Shown: positions 1 to 10,143, counted from the first letter of the stretch. The stretch is 64,000 nt of DNA from Kaustia mangrovi (GCF_015482775.1 NZ_CP058214.1:2126272-2190271), one strand, 5' to 3'. Translations and numbers: made by a program. Notes: generated by a model from the sequence alone, not told the origin.

Positions 1-3000
1 GGCCTGCGGTGTTGCGCGCATTGGACGTCGCCCGCCAGCCGAGATAGCCCATGCCCGTGCCGTAGACGCCGGTGGCGAAGCTCATGACGGTATTCAGCCG
101 GTCGAAGCCCGACATATCCTCCCAGTGGACGGCGAGGTCCCATCCGGTCTTGCCCACCAGCGGCGCGCCGATCCCCATGGCCGTCACGTCGAGCCCCCGC
201 GCGGTCGCGAGGAACCCGTTATCGGTGGCCAGCGCCTGGTTGATCCGGGGCGCGAAGGATGTGGCCTGAAGCTGGAAGCGGCCAATCGAGGCATCGCTCC
301 AGCGCAGCGCGCCGATGCTGCCGCGCGCCGCCTGCATCGCGGTCAGTCCGCCCGTGCGCGCGAGCCCGACGAAGCGTGTCGCGCTGGCCGCCATCGGCAG
401 GACGGCGGTCGCCACGGTCGCCATCTCCCACGCCCCCTCCTCGCTGAGGATGGAGCGGCCATGGCTGTTCATGTCGGACAGCCGCTGGACCGGGCGGACC
501 GCGCCGACATAGGTCCCCGACCCCACGGCGATCGGCACCGCGACCGGCGCGAGCGGCGTGAATGAGGCAATCGTCGCGACCGTCGCCACACCGGTCATGA
601 CCGGGTCCACATAGCGCTCCTGGAACGTCTTGACGTGCGCCTGATGGGAATTGAAGGCGATATCGCCATCCCCGTTGCGGGTCATGGTGAGATCGTCGGG
701 AAGGTAGATGGTGCCGCTCTCGGCGAGATAGTTGTGGTTCTGGTAGTCTTCCAGGCTGGTGTAGCGGCTGCCCGTGTCGTCGACCAGATACTCCGTGCCA
801 TCCTCGCCCTGCACGCGGAACAGCGCGGAATCCTGCCGGCCGACCTCGGAGTCCACATAGACGAGCGGTATCGCCGTCACCTCGACCGTATCGCCCTCCG
901 TCGTGCCGGTGACCGAGCGGATCTCCTCCGAGATCGGCGCGATGGCCCCATCCTGGCCGGAGGCCGCACCCAGCGTGCCCGCGATGGCTCCGTCGAGTTC
1001 GTTGCCGACGGTGAGGGTGCGCGGGCTGCCAAAGGCCTCGTTGTCTCCATAGGAATTGAAGGTCTGCTGCAGGCGCTCCTCGTTCTCCGTGTAATAGAGC
1101 GCCTCGAGCTCCTCCGGATCCTCGCGCGCCTCGACCGGCTGGGAGAGCATGAAATCCACATAATCGAGATGCAGCCCCACCTGGTCGCGCCGGTCGCGCG
1201 CGGCGTCGAGCGCCGCATCGGCCGCGGCCACGTCGGGGTGCACCCAGCGCCCGTCCACCTCCACCGGCGCCTCGTCCTCCGGCAGGTCGTCGATATTGTC
1301 CGGCGGCTCCGTGGCACCCTCGCCGTGATCCCTGACGGCGGCACGATAATCTTCCTCCAGCCGCGCGATCTCGGTATCGAGCTGATCGATCCGCCGTCCG
1401 TCGAGCGCGCTCTCGGCCTGCAGGACGGCGGTCTCCGCGGCGCGATACTCCGGATAGAGCGTCGCCCAGTCCTGCGAGCGCTGGCGCGCCTCGGTCGCGT
1501 CGTCCCTGAGAATATCGGGATCCTCCCAGGTGAGCTGGTAGTCCATCTCGCCGTTTTCGTAGTCGTTGACCTGATAGAGCTGACCGTCCCTCACCTCGAA
1601 CTCGATGCCGCGCAGGTCGCCGTGATAGTCGCCGCCGCCATCGACATAGTCGAGCTCGAAGAGATGCGGCAGGCGCTCGCGCTGGTCCATCGCGGCGCCG
1701 CGCTCGATATCGACCCGCTGGCGCTGGAGCTCGGCGAAATCCGCCTTGGCGACCGCGAGATTGCGCTGCGCCGTGGCGATCTCCAGATTGCTCTCCGCAG
1801 TCGGCCGCAGCTCTTCCGCCTGGTCGAGCATGGTCTCGGCCGCCTCGTGGGCCTCGCTTCCCTCCTCGGTATGGTCGAGGGTGAGCTGCGCGCTGTCCGT
1901 GCGCACGTCGAGAACCGCCAGGTCGGCCTGCGTGGTGTAGACATTGGCCTGGGCGAGGTGGGTGTCGCTCTGTGCCTGCGCGATGGCGAGATCGGCCGTC
2001 TCCGCCTCCTCGTCGAAGCGCTCCGCCAGACCGTCATGGGTTTCGGGATCGACGTACTGGGGCTGGCCGTGGGCATCCACGGTCTGCTGCAGCTCCGCGA
2101 GCGCGGGCAGGCCGTCGACCCACTGATCCAGCTCGTGGCTGGCCATGGTGCGCCCGTTGGCGGCCTGATTGGCCCCTGTCGCGATCCCCTCGATCGTCTC
2201 CAGGCGCTCCTGCGCATCCTCCAGCGTGCCCGTGGCCTCCGGCGGCGTCCATTCGAGCCCGAGCGGGGCCAGCGCCTCGTTGATATTCGCCTGTGCCGAC
2301 CAGGTGGCCGAGCCGCCATCCTCGCCGAGCTGGTCGACGACGAGCTGCGTCCCGGATTGCGCGGCCTGCCAGTCGGCCGCCTCCGTGCGGGCCCAGGCGG
2401 CGTCCGCCCGCGCCCGGGCCAACTGGTATTGCGTGGAGTTCTCGCCGTAGGTCGCGAGCGCATCCGTCGCGTTCTGTTCCAGGGCCTCGGCAATGTCCTC
2501 GTTCTGACCGGCCTGTTCCGACCACAGGATCTGGTTGCCGGCGGCCGCCGTCATCTCGGCGTCCTCGCCCGACTGCCCCTCCGCCTCCTCCACGACGGGG
2601 CGCACCGCCTCCTCCACGTCGCTGTCGACGGTCAGCGGCGGCGGTTCATCGCTCAACGGAGTGTCCTCAAGCCCCGGCGTCGCGGTGCAGACGGTCGGAT
2701 CCTCCTGCGTCGGCGGCGGGGCGGTCTTCGCCACGATGGCGCGCTGGCCGCCATCGATGACATAGGGCTTCGCGGCCTCCGGCACATCCGCGGCGAGGTC
2801 GGAGGTCTTGTTCTCGCCCGCCGAGACCCGCTGATCGGGATCGTTCTCGAGATCCATCTCCAGGGAGACGGCTTGCTCCGCCGCGTCGCCGACCTCCTCG
2901 CGCAGATCGACGACGACCTGGAGCTGCTCGGCGATCTCGCTGTCCGACGCGCCGTCCTCCCGCAGTTGGGCGAGTTCGTTCTCGGCGTCCTGCAGATCGC

Positions 3001-3160
3001 CCGCCGACTGGTCGAGCCCGGTTTCGGCGATGCCCTGAGAGGCTTGATAATGTTTCCGGTCGGACGGATCGATGACCGGCCCGGTCTCCTGGGGAGGAGG
3101 GGTCGTCTCTGTCGGATATTGCGGCGACACAGAACCGCCACCGCCGCCTGCTATCAACAT
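1..3160 (-). CDS. Very large protein of unknown function, partial (C-terminus beyond window; weak DUF4781-like impression)
   Basis: The minus-strand frame is open without a stop from the ATG at 3160 to the window edge, giving at least 1053 residues. A GGAGG sits at 3170-3174, nine bases from the ATG. The protein starts MLIAGGGGGSVSPQYP and then becomes proline-rich. It is acidic, rich in Ala, Glu, Gln and Asp, and looks long-helical or coiled-coil over residues ~40-110 and ~230-570. I saw only one cysteine (near residue 158). A hydrophobic Gly/Ala/Pro/Val stretch lies near residues 850-880, followed by a segment with YVGAVRPVQRLSD and SHGRSI. That segment reminds me of DUF4781 proteins, but this is memory of a pattern and needs a profile search. 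There is no signal peptide. Composition and size would fit a secreted effector or toxin; that is inference. Long open frames on the opposite strand here are antisense shadows. Confidence 0.75.
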   Translation of the reverse strand, partial: MLIAGGGGGSVSPQYPTETTPPPQETGPVIDPSDRKHYQASQGIAETGLDQSAGDLQDAENELAQLREDGASDSEIAEQLQVVVDLREEVGDAAEQAVSLEMDLENDPDQRVSAGENKTSDLAADVPEAAKPYVIDGGQRAIVAKTAPPPTQEDPTVCTATPGLEDTPLSDEPPPLTVDSDVEEAVRPVVEEAEGQSGEDAEMTAAAGNQILWSEQAGQNEDIAEALEQNATDALATYGENSTQYQLARARADAAWARTEAADWQAAQSGTQLVVDQLGEDGGSATWSAQANINEALAPLGLEWTPPEATGTLEDAQERLETIEGIATGANQAANGRTMASHELDQWVDGLPALAELQQTVDAHGQPQYVDPETHDGLAERFDEEAETADLAIAQAQSDTHLAQANVYTTQADLAVLDVRTDSAQLTLDHTEEGSEAHEAAETMLDQAEELRPTAESNLEIATAQRNLAVAKADFAELQRQRVDIERGAAMDQRERLPHLFELDYVDGGGDYHGDLRGIEFEVRDGQLYQVNDYENGEMDYQLTWEDPDILRDDATEARQRSQDWATLYPEYRAAETAVLQAESALDGRRIDQLDTEIARLEEDYRAAVRDHGEGATEPPDNIDDLPEDEAPVEVDGRWVHPDVAAADAALDAARDRRDQVGLHLDYVDFMLSQPVEAREDPEELEALYYTENEERLQQTFNSYGDNEAFGSPRTLTVGNELDGAIAGTLGAASGQDGAIAPISEEIRSVTGTTEGDTVEVTAIPLVYVDSEVGRQDSALFRVQGEDGTEYLVDDTGSRYTSLEDYQNHNYLAESGTIYLPDDLTMTRNGDGDIAFNSHQAHVKTFQERYVDPVMTGVATVATIASFTPLAPVAVPIAVGSGTYVGAVRPVQRLSDMNSHGRSILSEEGAWEMATVATAVLPMAASATRFVGLARTGGLTAMQAARGSIGALRWSDASIGRFQLQATSFAPRINQALATDNGFLATARGLDVTAMGIGAPLVGKTGWDLAVHWEDMSGFDRLNTVMSFATGVYGTGMGYLGWRATSNARNTAG

Positions 3161-3342
3161 CGCTCAATGCCTCCGGTCGATCCTGATCGATCCTCTTAAA
3201 GAGCGTATGACAACAGTATTATTTCTCTAGATCCGAGATTTATTCAAGCATACGAGGTGTTTTATAAAATATACAATCGCGTTTATACACGATACATCAT
3301 CGCCTGCGACGCACGGCGGTCCGCCCTCCAGCACCTGACAGC
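3161..3342 (-). promoter_or_regulatory. AT-rich upstream region of the large left-edge gene
   Basis: Roughly 3195-3300 is strikingly AT-rich compared with all flanking DNA. Read on the minus strand it offers TTGTAT, then after 18 bases TATGCT, as a possible sigma-70-like promoter, and TTGAAT/TAATAC with a longer gap as an alternative. It separates the large gene from the GntR gene, which also points left. The promoter assignment is by eye only. Confidence 0.4.
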
Positions 3343-4038
3343 CTATGACGACAATTCGGGCTCATGCGCCTTGAGCGCCTCGCGCACCGTCTCCACCTGA
3401 TAGCAGACATAGTTGCGCGCCAGACGCGCATAGGTCGGACCGTCGCGGTTCTCCAGCGCCTCGAGCATCGCCTGGCGCCCGTCGAGCGCAGCCTGCCAGT
3501 GCTCCGGCATACGCTCGACCATCACCTCGAGGCTGCGCATATAGATGTTGTGCACGCGGACCAGCAGCACCTGATACTGATGGCTGAGGGTCGCATTGCG
3601 CGATTCCTCCATCACCGCCTCCGCGATGCGCCGGCAGAACTCGACATAGCCCTGCACGTCGGCCGCCCGATGACGGTCGGAAAGCTCATCGACGAGCAGG
3701 CGGAGACGGTCCAGGCCCGCACTCTCGATACGCTCGCAGGCCAGCTCTCCGGCATAGCCCTCCAGCGTCGCCATGAGCGGGAAGATCTCGCTGACATCGT
3801 CACAGGTGATGCGCACGACGCTTGCCCCGCGATTCGGCGACAGATGGACGAGCTTCTCCGCCGACAGCACCATGAGCGCCTCGCGCAGCGGCGTGCGCGA
3901 GACGCCGAAGCGCTCGCAAAGCGCCTGCTCCGGGATGCGCTCGCCCGGCCGAAGCTCGCCCTCGACGATCATGTTGCGCAACAGCGCGGCAAGCTCCTCG
4001 TGGAGCGTCTTTCGCAGGATGGTTTCTCTTGCAGACAT
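3343..4038 (-). CDS. GntR-family transcriptional regulator, FCD (FadR) subfamily
   Basis: This 231-residue protein has an N-terminal winged helix-turn-helix (about residues 10-70, with the typical LRPGERIPEQALCERFGVS and RTPLREAL segments). A helical FCD ligand-binding domain fills the rest. The start is set at the ATG giving MSARETILRK because the GntR fold begins at once; the frame is open further upstream without family similarity. It points away from the ThDP enzyme and aldehyde dehydrogenase genes, the usual arrangement for a local regulator of a small catabolic operon. FCD regulators generally respond to small organic acids, but the ligand here is unknown. Confidence 0.88.
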   Translation of the reverse strand: MSARETILRKTLHEELAALLRNMIVEGELRPGERIPEQALCERFGVSRTPLREALMVLSAEKLVHLSPNRGASVVRITCDDVSEIFPLMATLEGYAGELACERIESAGLDRLRLLVDELSDRHRAADVQGYVEFCRRIAEAVMEESRNATLSHQYQVLLVRVHNIYMRSLEVMVERMPEHWQAALDGRQAMLEALENRDGPTYARLARNYVCYQVETVREALKAHEPELSS

Positions 4039-4771
4039 GGCATGGTTCCTCGACGCACCCGCATTTGCCGTCTTCCCCGGCCGCAGGCGCTGCTGGCTGC
4101 TTGTACTGTCCGAAACAGGACCTGGTATGTCGCTTACCCGAGGTCCGGGGGCCGCCTCTCGAACCGCGCCCGGTTCCGGCGGGCTCTGCGGCGGGACGGG
4201 GCGGCCATGCGGGCGGCCGTCTTGCGAACTGCCAACTCCATGCGTGGCGTCTCCATCTCCGGCATCGGGCAGCGATTGCTTCAAGGAGCCCCGCGCCTCC
4301 GCGCGATCTGCCGATGCACCCCCGATCAGGCTCCAGCCGGCCCGAAGGCCCGGAGCGCACAACGTTACACAACCACACAACCGACTTCGCGGCATCCGGT
4401 CACGCATGTCCGACAGGACAGGCCGCCGCTTGAAGCCGCCGAGACGGCACCCTTCGCGGCGAAATCGCGATCCTGTCGCCACTGCGACGGCGCAACGAAT
4501 GCTCGCAGATGCCGACTTTGCGACCAAACCATGGCGCTTTTTCGACCACATGTGCGAAGGGGCGAAGAGAGTACGCGCCACGGGGCATACGGATAGTCAG
4601 CGTACCCCTCTCCCCACGCCGTGCGAATTCGACGAAAGTACGATGCCGGGCCGGGCCGCGGCGCCCGATCGGCCCTCGCGCATTGTTGTTGACACCGTCC
4701 GGCGGCTTGGCGACGCTGTCGGTCTCCAAAAGGCCCCGTACGGGCCACCCTCCAGCGAAGCGAAGACAATC
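4039..4771. other. 733-bp intergenic region between divergent gntR and ThDP-enzyme genes
   Basis: I see no convincing gene here. Frames are open in several registers, as expected at this GC content, but none resembles a protein family. A TTGACA lies at 4689-4694, upstream of the ThDP-enzyme start, but the expected -10 position is GC-rich, so it is only a possible -35. This region probably holds the divergent promoters and the GntR operator. Confidence 0.5.
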
Positions 4772-6319
4772 ATGACAACCAATGGTGCCGACCTTCTGGT
4801 CACGACACTGGCAGATCACGGTGTGGACACCTGTTTTGCCAATCCGGGCACGACGGAGATGCATCTGCTCGCCGCAATCGGGCGCGAGGCGCGCATGTCG
4901 ACGCATCTGTGCGTCTTCGAGGGCGTGGCCACCGGCGCGGCCGACGGATATGCCCGCATGGCCGGAAAGCCCGCCATGACGCTCCTCCATCTCGGCCCCG
5001 GCCTCGCCAACGGAATGGCCAACCTACACAATGCCCGCAAGGCCGCGACGCCGGTCGTCAACGTCATCGGCGAGCACGCCACCTATCACCTCAGCCTCAA
5101 CGCGCCGCTTGCCGCCAATATCGAAGGCATGGCCGCGACCGTCAGCGACCGTGTCGTCACCGCGACCTCGCCCGGAACGGTCGCCGCCGACACCGCGTCG
5201 CTCCTGGAGGCGATTTCGGGAGGCACCGCACGGGTCGGCACGATTGTCGTCCCCAACGATGTCGCCTGGGGCGAATGCAACATGAACAAGGCGACGGTCG
5301 AGCCCGACCCGCGCCCCACCCATGACGCGGACGCCGTCGCGCCGGCCGCCGCCGCCCTGCGCCAGGGCGAGGGCTCGCTGCTCCTGATCGGCGCGCCGTT
5401 CATCACCGCGCGCGCCTCAGCCCTCGCATACGCCATCTCGCAGCATACCGGCTGCATGGTCATGGCCGAGGCGGCGGTGGCGCGCATGCAGCGCGGCGGC
5501 GGCACCCCGCCCATCAAGCGGATCCCGTTCCATGTCGACCTCGCCACGGAGGCGCTAAGCGGCGTGAAGCGGGCCGTCCTCGCCGGCTCGCGCGCGCCGG
5601 TCGCCTTCTTCGCCTATCCCGGCCGGTCGAGCGAGATCCTGCCCGAGGGCACCGAAACCATCGCGCTGAGCCCCGCCCTGTCGGACCTGGAGGCCGCGCT
5701 GGAAGCGCTCGCTGCGGAACTCGGAGCCGAAACGGCCGAATACCGACCCGCCCCGGTCCCGGCCGCCGATCCGGCCGCGGCGATCACGCCGGAAACGCTG
5801 GCCGCGACGGTCGCGCGGACCCTGCCGGCCAACGCCATCGTGGCCGACGAATCGATCACCAGCGGCGCGCACCTGTTCCCCTATTGCGGTGAGGGCGTGC
5901 CCCATGACTGGCTCAACAATCGCGGCGGCTCCATAGGCTATTCCATGCCCGTCGCCGTCGGCGCGGCGGTCGCCTGCCCGGACCGGGACGTGATGTGCCT
6001 CACCGGCGACGGCTCCGCCCTCTATACCCTGCAGAGCCTGTGGACGATGGCGCGCTCGAGGCTCAATGTGACCGCCGTGATCCTGGCGAACCGCACCTAC
6101 CGGATCCTCGCCAACGAGATGTCCAAGATCGGCGCCGGCGATCCCACCGGGGAGACCATGCCGCTGATGAGCCTCGACGATCCGGCCCCCGACTGGGTGA
6201 AGCTCGCGGAGGGCCATGGCGTCCCGGCGGAGCGGGTCGATAACGTGGCGGGGCTGGAGGCCGCCCTGCGCCGCGCCCATGGCGAAGCCGGGCCGCACCT
6301 GATCGAGGCCGTCCTGTGA
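4772..6319 (+). CDS. ThDP-dependent enzyme, acetolactate synthase large-subunit / benzoylformate decarboxylase family
   Basis: A 515-residue three-domain ThDP enzyme. The activating glutamate lies in [15 protein letters not shown] (Glu ~50), and the ThDP/Mg motif begins [13 protein letters not shown] near residue 411 with its asparagine in LANRTYR. The length (about 515, shorter than a ~560-600-residue biosynthetic acetolactate synthase), the absence of a small-subunit gene and the neighbouring aldehyde dehydrogenase favour a catabolic 2-oxoacid decarboxylase or related carboligase. The ATG at 4772 is chosen because homology starts there; its upstream AAGCGAAG is a weak ribosome site. The substrate cannot be read from the sequence. 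A benzoylformate-like route is one option. Confidence 0.85.
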   Translation: MTTNGADLLVTTLADHGVDTCFANPGTTEMHLLAAIGREARMSTHLCVFEGVATGAADGYARMAGKPAMTLLHLGPGLANGMANLHNARKAATPVVNVIGEHATYHLSLNAPLAANIEGMAATVSDRVVTATSPGTVAADTASLLEAISGGTARVGTIVVPNDVAWGECNMNKATVEPDPRPTHDADAVAPAAAALRQGEGSLLLIGAPFITARASALAYAISQHTGCMVMAEAAVARMQRGGGTPPIKRIPFHVDLATEALSGVKRAVLAGSRAPVAFFAYPGRSSEILPEGTETIALSPALSDLEAALEALAAELGAETAEYRPAPVPAADPAAAITPETLAATVARTLPANAIVADESITSGAHLFPYCGEGVPHDWLNNRGGSIGYSMPVAVGAAVACPDRDVMCLTGDGSALYTLQSLWTMARSRLNVTAVILANRTYRILANEMSKIGAGDPTGETMPLMSLDDPAPDWVKLAEGHGVPAERVDNVAGLEAALRRAHGEAGPHLIEAVL

Positions 6320-6365
6320 CGGCGCGCCGGTCCGGCACACGAAACAGACAAGGAAGGAACACTGT

Positions 6366-7802
6366 ATGACGAGCTATCCGAACACGACGCTTTTCATCGA
6401 CGGCAGCTGGTGCGAGGCGACCGGAGGCAGGACGCTTCCGGTGATCGACCCGGCCACCGAGGAGACCATCGGCACGGTCGCCCATGCCTCCAGGGAGGAC
6501 CTCGACCGGGCGCTTGCCGCCGCCGACAAGGGGTTCGCGGTGTGGAGCAACACCGGCGCCTTCGACCGCTACAAGCTGATGCGCAAGGCCGCCGGCCTGC
6601 TGCGCGAGCGCGCCGACGCGATCGCCGCCATGATGACCGCCGAGCAGGGCAAGCCGCTCGGCCAGGCGAAGGCGGAAACGCTTGGCGGCGCCGACACCAT
6701 CGACTGGTTCGCCGAGGAGGCGCGGCGCACCTACGGCCAGGTGATCCCGTCGCGCGCGCCCGGCGTCACCCAGATGACCATCAAGGTGCCGGTCGGCCCC
6801 GTCGCCGCCTTCACGCCGTGGAACTTCCCCATCAACCAGGTGGTGCGCAAGCTCTGCGCGGCGCTTGCCACCGGCTGCTCGATCATCGTCAAGGGGCCGG
6901 AGGAGACGCCCGCCTCGCCGGCTGAGCTGATCCGCTGCTTCGTCGATGCCGGCATTCCCGACGGCGTCGTCAATCTTGTCTACGGCACCCCGGCGGAGAT
7001 CTCCGAATATCTGATCCCGCACCCGGTCATCCGCAAGATCTCGTTCACCGGCTCCACGCCCGTCGGCAAGCAACTCGCCGCGCTCGCCGGCCTGCACATG
7101 AAGCGCGCCACCATGGAGCTCGGCGGTCATGCCCCGGTTCTGGTGTTCGACGACGCCGATATCGACAAGGCCGTCTCCATGATGGCGACGCACAAATACC
7201 GCAATGCCGGACAGGTCTGCGTCTCGCCGACGCGGTTCCTGGTGCAAGAGGCGGTGGCCGACCGCTTCGTCGAGGGTTTCGTGGAGGCCTCGAAAGCGAC
7301 CAAGGTCGGCAATGGCATGGATGAGGGCGTGGCCATGGGCCCGCTCGCCAATGAGCGCCGGATTCCGACCATGGAGGCGATGATCCAGGACGCGGTGGAC
7401 CATGGCGCCAAGCTGGAGACGGGCGGCCACCGCATCGGCAACAAGGGCTATTTCTTCGAGCCGACGGTGCTGACCGACGTGCCGACCTCCGCGCGCGTGA
7501 TGAACGAGGAGCCGTTCGGCCCGCTCGCCGTCATCAACCGCTTCGACGATGCCGAGTCAGCGCTGGAGGAGGCCAACCGCCTGGATTTCGGCCTCGCCGC
7601 CTATGCCTTCACCGGTAGCTCCTCGACGGCCCACAAGCTGCGCTCGCGCGTGCAGGCCGGCATGCTGACCATCAACCATCTGGGCCTCGCCCTGCCGGAG
7701 GTCCCCTTCGGCGGCATCCGGGATTCGGGCTACGGCACCGAGGGCGGCTCGGACGCCACCGAGGCCTATCTCGACACCCGCCTCGTCACCCAGATGGACT
7801 GA
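6366..7802 (+). CDS. NAD(P)-dependent aldehyde dehydrogenase, succinate-semialdehyde dehydrogenase-like
   Basis: A 478-residue aldehyde dehydrogenase with all landmarks: the TPWNFP cofactor-binding motif, FTGSTPVGK, the general base in MELGGHAP (Glu ~251) and the nucleophile in NAGQVCVSP (Cys ~285). The C-terminal [15 protein letters not shown] is typical of the family. It lies 46 bp after the ThDP enzyme with AGGAAGGA ahead of its ATG, so the two are probably co-transcribed. The likely role is oxidation of the aldehyde released by the upstream decarboxylase to a carboxylic acid. Sequence family alone cannot separate semialdehyde from aromatic aldehyde substrates. Confidence 0.92.
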   Translation: MTSYPNTTLFIDGSWCEATGGRTLPVIDPATEETIGTVAHASREDLDRALAAADKGFAVWSNTGAFDRYKLMRKAAGLLRERADAIAAMMTAEQGKPLGQAKAETLGGADTIDWFAEEARRTYGQVIPSRAPGVTQMTIKVPVGPVAAFTPWNFPINQVVRKLCAALATGCSIIVKGPEETPASPAELIRCFVDAGIPDGVVNLVYGTPAEISEYLIPHPVIRKISFTGSTPVGKQLAALAGLHMKRATMELGGHAPVLVFDDADIDKAVSMMATHKYRNAGQVCVSPTRFLVQEAVADRFVEGFVEASKATKVGNGMDEGVAMGPLANERRIPTMEAMIQDAVDHGAKLETGGHRIGNKGYFFEPTVLTDVPTSARVMNEEPFGPLAVINRFDDAESALEEANRLDFGLAAYAFTGSSSTAHKLRSRVQAGMLTINHLGLALPEVPFGGIRDSGYGTEGGSDATEAYLDTRLVTQMD

Positions 7803-7817
7803 GACGGGCCGCAAGAC

Positions 7818-7850
7818 AAAAAGGGCCGCGCCGTCCGACCGGCGCGGCCC
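7818..7850 (-). terminator. Rho-independent terminator between converging genes
   Basis: GGGCCGCGCC (7823-7832) pairs with GGCGCGGCCC (7841-7850) around an 8-base loop. Read on the minus strand the hairpin is followed by TTTTT (7818-7822), which fits termination of the leftward binding-protein gene. The stem may also stop the rightward dehydrogenase transcript, though there is no T run on that side. Confidence 0.8.
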
Positions 7851-7882
7851 CTCTCGGTTCCGCTGTCGCCTTCGCCTGAGGA

Positions 7883-9103
7883 TTACTCCGGCTTCATGAC
7901 CAGCTCGTCCGTGGTGGCCGACGATTTGGGCCACAGGATCTCCGCCTGCGACGGCGTCTGACCGGTTTCGTCATACTGGATCACGAAGATCGGCACGTCC
8001 GGCCATTGCTGGAAGGCCCAGGCGGGCTCGGTCGTCTGCGGGAAGTGGATCTGGCCGCGCGTGCCGTCCCACTTCATCTTGCGGAGCTCGGCCTGGATGG
8101 CGTCGCTGTCGGTGCTGCCGGCGGCCTTGATGGCCTCCGCGATCACCATCACGCCGTCATAGCCCTCCATGGCCACCGCGTTCGCCGGACGGTCGAACTT
8201 CTCCTGATAGGCCTTGGAGAAGCTGCGCGACAGCGGCGTGTCGGGCTTGCCGGGCAGCCCCGCCGGATTGCCGATCACATATTTTCCGGCATCGTTCATC
8301 ACGTCCCAGAACTCCGGCTCCAGCACGTCGGCGCCCGCGGCGAAGATCGCCGTGTCCGCCGTCGGCGCCACGCCCAGATCGTAGGCCTGGCGCAGCATGA
8401 GCAGGAGGTTGGAGCCGGTGAATCCCGCAACGATCAGGTCCGGCTTGGGGTCGGCACGCTTGAGCTGCAGGAGCTGCGGCGTGAAGTCGGACACCGTGCG
8501 CTCGGCCGTGAACGAGGTCACCTTCGCGCCCGTGTTCTCCAGGTTCTTGGTGAACACGTCGATGATGCCGAATCCCCAGTCGGAATTCTCCGAGATGATG
8601 GCGATGTTCTTGAAGCCGGCTTCCTTGACCCAGTCGGCGGCCACCGAATAGACGAGCGAGTTGGCCACCGTGATGCGGAAGACCTGCGGGATCTGGGCCG
8701 CCGTCACGGAGTCGGACCAGCATTCGCCGGCGACGAAGACGGTGTTGGTCTTCTGCGCCACCGGCCCCACGGCCGAGCAGACCGCGCTGTGCGCGGAGCC
8801 GGTGACCGCGGCCACCTCGTCGCCCGTCGCCAGGCGCTCGAATGCCGCCACGCCCTTTTCCGGCACGCCGGAGGTGTCCTCCACGAGGAGCTCGACCTGC
8901 TTGCCCAGAAGGCCGCCCGAGGCGTTCAGCTCCTCCACGGCGACGATCATCCCGTCGCGGAGGGATTCGCCCGTCTGCACGCCGCCGGGCGGCGAGAGGG
9001 GCGCGATACCGCCGATCTTGATAGTCTCCTGCGCCTGCGCGGCGCCGAGCCCCGCGGCGAGCGCGACGGCCGCCGCCGCCGCTATTCGGGTGAAAGTTGT
9101 CAT
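7883..9103 (-). CDS. Periplasmic substrate-binding protein, branched-chain amino acid ABC type (Peripla_BP_6)
   Basis: A 406-residue protein with a clear signal peptide (alanine-rich, cleavage after AQA near residue 24). The mature part begins QETIKIGGIAPLSPPGG, the hallmark of LivJ/amide-type binding proteins. The VEELNASGGLLGKQVELLVED segment is also typical. No permease or ATPase gene accompanies it, so it is an orphan that must work with a transporter encoded elsewhere. It converges on the ThDP/aldehyde dehydrogenase pair and diverges from the XRE-like regulator, which may control it. Relatives bind amino acids, amides or aromatic acids. Confidence 0.9.
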   Translation of the reverse strand: MTTFTRIAAAAAVALAAGLGAAQAQETIKIGGIAPLSPPGGVQTGESLRDGMIVAVEELNASGGLLGKQVELLVEDTSGVPEKGVAAFERLATGDEVAAVTGSAHSAVCSAVGPVAQKTNTVFVAGECWSDSVTAAQIPQVFRITVANSLVYSVAADWVKEAGFKNIAIISENSDWGFGIIDVFTKNLENTGAKVTSFTAERTVSDFTPQLLQLKRADPKPDLIVAGFTGSNLLLMLRQAYDLGVAPTADTAIFAAGADVLEPEFWDVMNDAGKYVIGNPAGLPGKPDTPLSRSFSKAYQEKFDRPANAVAMEGYDGVMVIAEAIKAAGSTDSDAIQAELRKMKWDGTRGQIHFPQTTEPAWAFQQWPDVPIFVIQYDETGQTPSQAEILWPKSSATTDELVMKPE

Positions 9104-9214
9104 GACTGCTTCCCCTGGTACCGATTGTTTGTGGTCCGGCCTGTCCGCCCTCGCACGTCCCCCGGCGCGGCAAGGAACAGACCGACCTCCCCAGTTTGCG
9201 GGCTGGCACGGGTT

Positions 9215-9290
9215 GCGACAATCGGCTATCGCGGATAGTTATGTCGCCGATAAAACCTCATACAGCGACACTCAGCGACAGGCGACAGCC
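9215..9290. promoter_or_regulatory. Candidate operator region between binding-protein and XRE-like genes
   Basis: CTATC-GCG-GATAG (9226-9238) is a perfect inverted repeat. The hexamer GCGACA recurs four times around it (near 9215, 9265, 9275 and 9283), two of them in the longer repeat CAGCGACA. The region lies directly before the regulator's start at 9295, so autoregulation and control of the divergent transport gene are plausible. This is inference from position. Confidence 0.4.
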
Positions 9291-9294
9291 ACTC

Positions 9295-10143
9295 ATGTCC
9301 CGGCAGAACTTCACGCAGAACCTGCGCCTTCTGTGCAGCTACCATCCCTCCGTCGCGGAGGTGAGCCGCCGGCTCGGCATGAACCGCCAGCAGATCATGA
9401 AGTATCTCTCCGGCGGCGCCTACCCGTCGGCCAGCAGCATGCGCCGCCTCTGCGACTTCTTCGGCGTGGAGGAATACGAGATCGTCATGCCGAGCGACCA
9501 GTTCCGCGACATCGTGCGGCTCAAGCCCAGCCTGCCGATCTCCGCCGAGCTCGCGCCGCCCGTCGTCTCCTCGCTCCTGAAGCTCGCCGCCCAGCAATCC
9601 TCGCAGCTCACCCGCTATACCGGATACTACTACGAGTTCCGCTATTCCTTCACCACGCCGGGGCTGGTGCTCAAGTCGCTCATCAACGTCTTCGAGAGCG
9701 ACGGCCTCGTCCTCTACAAGTCCATCGAGCGCCTGCGGCGGCATGGCCCGGGCGCGACCCCGCAACCGGCGGCGGGGACCGACATCTTCAAGTATCTCGG
9801 CCTCCTGCTGCAGGTGGGCAACCGCATCCACATGCTCGACCAGGAGGCCATCATGGGCGAGGAGCTGTCCCACATGATCCTCTTCCCGCCCTATCGAAGC
9901 CGGATCTCGACGCTCCTTGGCATGAAGATGGGCGTCACCGCGACCGAGGCGCACGAGCCCATCGCGGCCCGCGTCGTGCTGGAGAAGATCGGCCGGAGGG
10001 TCGAGGTGCGCCGCGCGCTGGAACATTGCGGCCTGCACCCCGCCGATGCAGACACCGTGCCAGCCTCCGTCCTGTCCTATCTCGACGAGCCGGGCAATGG
10101 CGGACCCGCCCTGCTGCACGCCCATCCCGGGCCGAAGAGCTGA
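9295..10143 (+). CDS. XRE-like (lambda-repressor-fold) transcriptional regulator with unknown C-terminal domain
   Basis: A 282-residue protein. Residues ~17-57 (VAEVSRRLGMNRQQIMKYLS and following) form a helix-turn-helix of the Cro/CI type. The remaining ~220 residues do not match an effector domain I can name. I chose the ATG at 9295 (MSRQNFTQNLR) because the HTH begins soon after it. An in-frame ATG at 9241 would add 18 residues. It diverges from the orphan binding-protein gene. Alphaproteobacterial relatives with a short HTH and a long C-terminal region are common next to catabolic genes, but the ligand is unknown. Confidence 0.75.
   Translation: MSRQNFTQNLRLLCSYHPSVAEVSRRLGMNRQQIMKYLSGGAYPSASSMRRLCDFFGVEEYEIVMPSDQFRDIVRLKPSLPISAELAPPVVSSLLKLAAQQSSQLTRYTGYYYEFRYSFTTPGLVLKSLINVFESDGLVLYKSIERLRRHGPGATPQPAAGTDIFKYLGLLLQVGNRIHMLDQEAIMGEELSHMILFPPYRSRISTLLGMKMGVTATEAHEPIAARVVLEKIGRRVEVRRALEHCGLHPADADTVPASVLSYLDEPGNGGPALLHAHPGPKS

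Noticed and set aside
635-3199. An 854-codon open frame on the plus strand
   Set aside because: It is the antisense shadow of the large minus-strand gene, whose frame has a ribosome site and sensible composition; the plus translation is an arginine/leucine-rich product with no family features.
4039-4771. A separate small gene in the gntR/ThDP-enzyme gap
   Set aside because: Open frames exist in several registers, but none has a ribosome site plus recognisable protein features.
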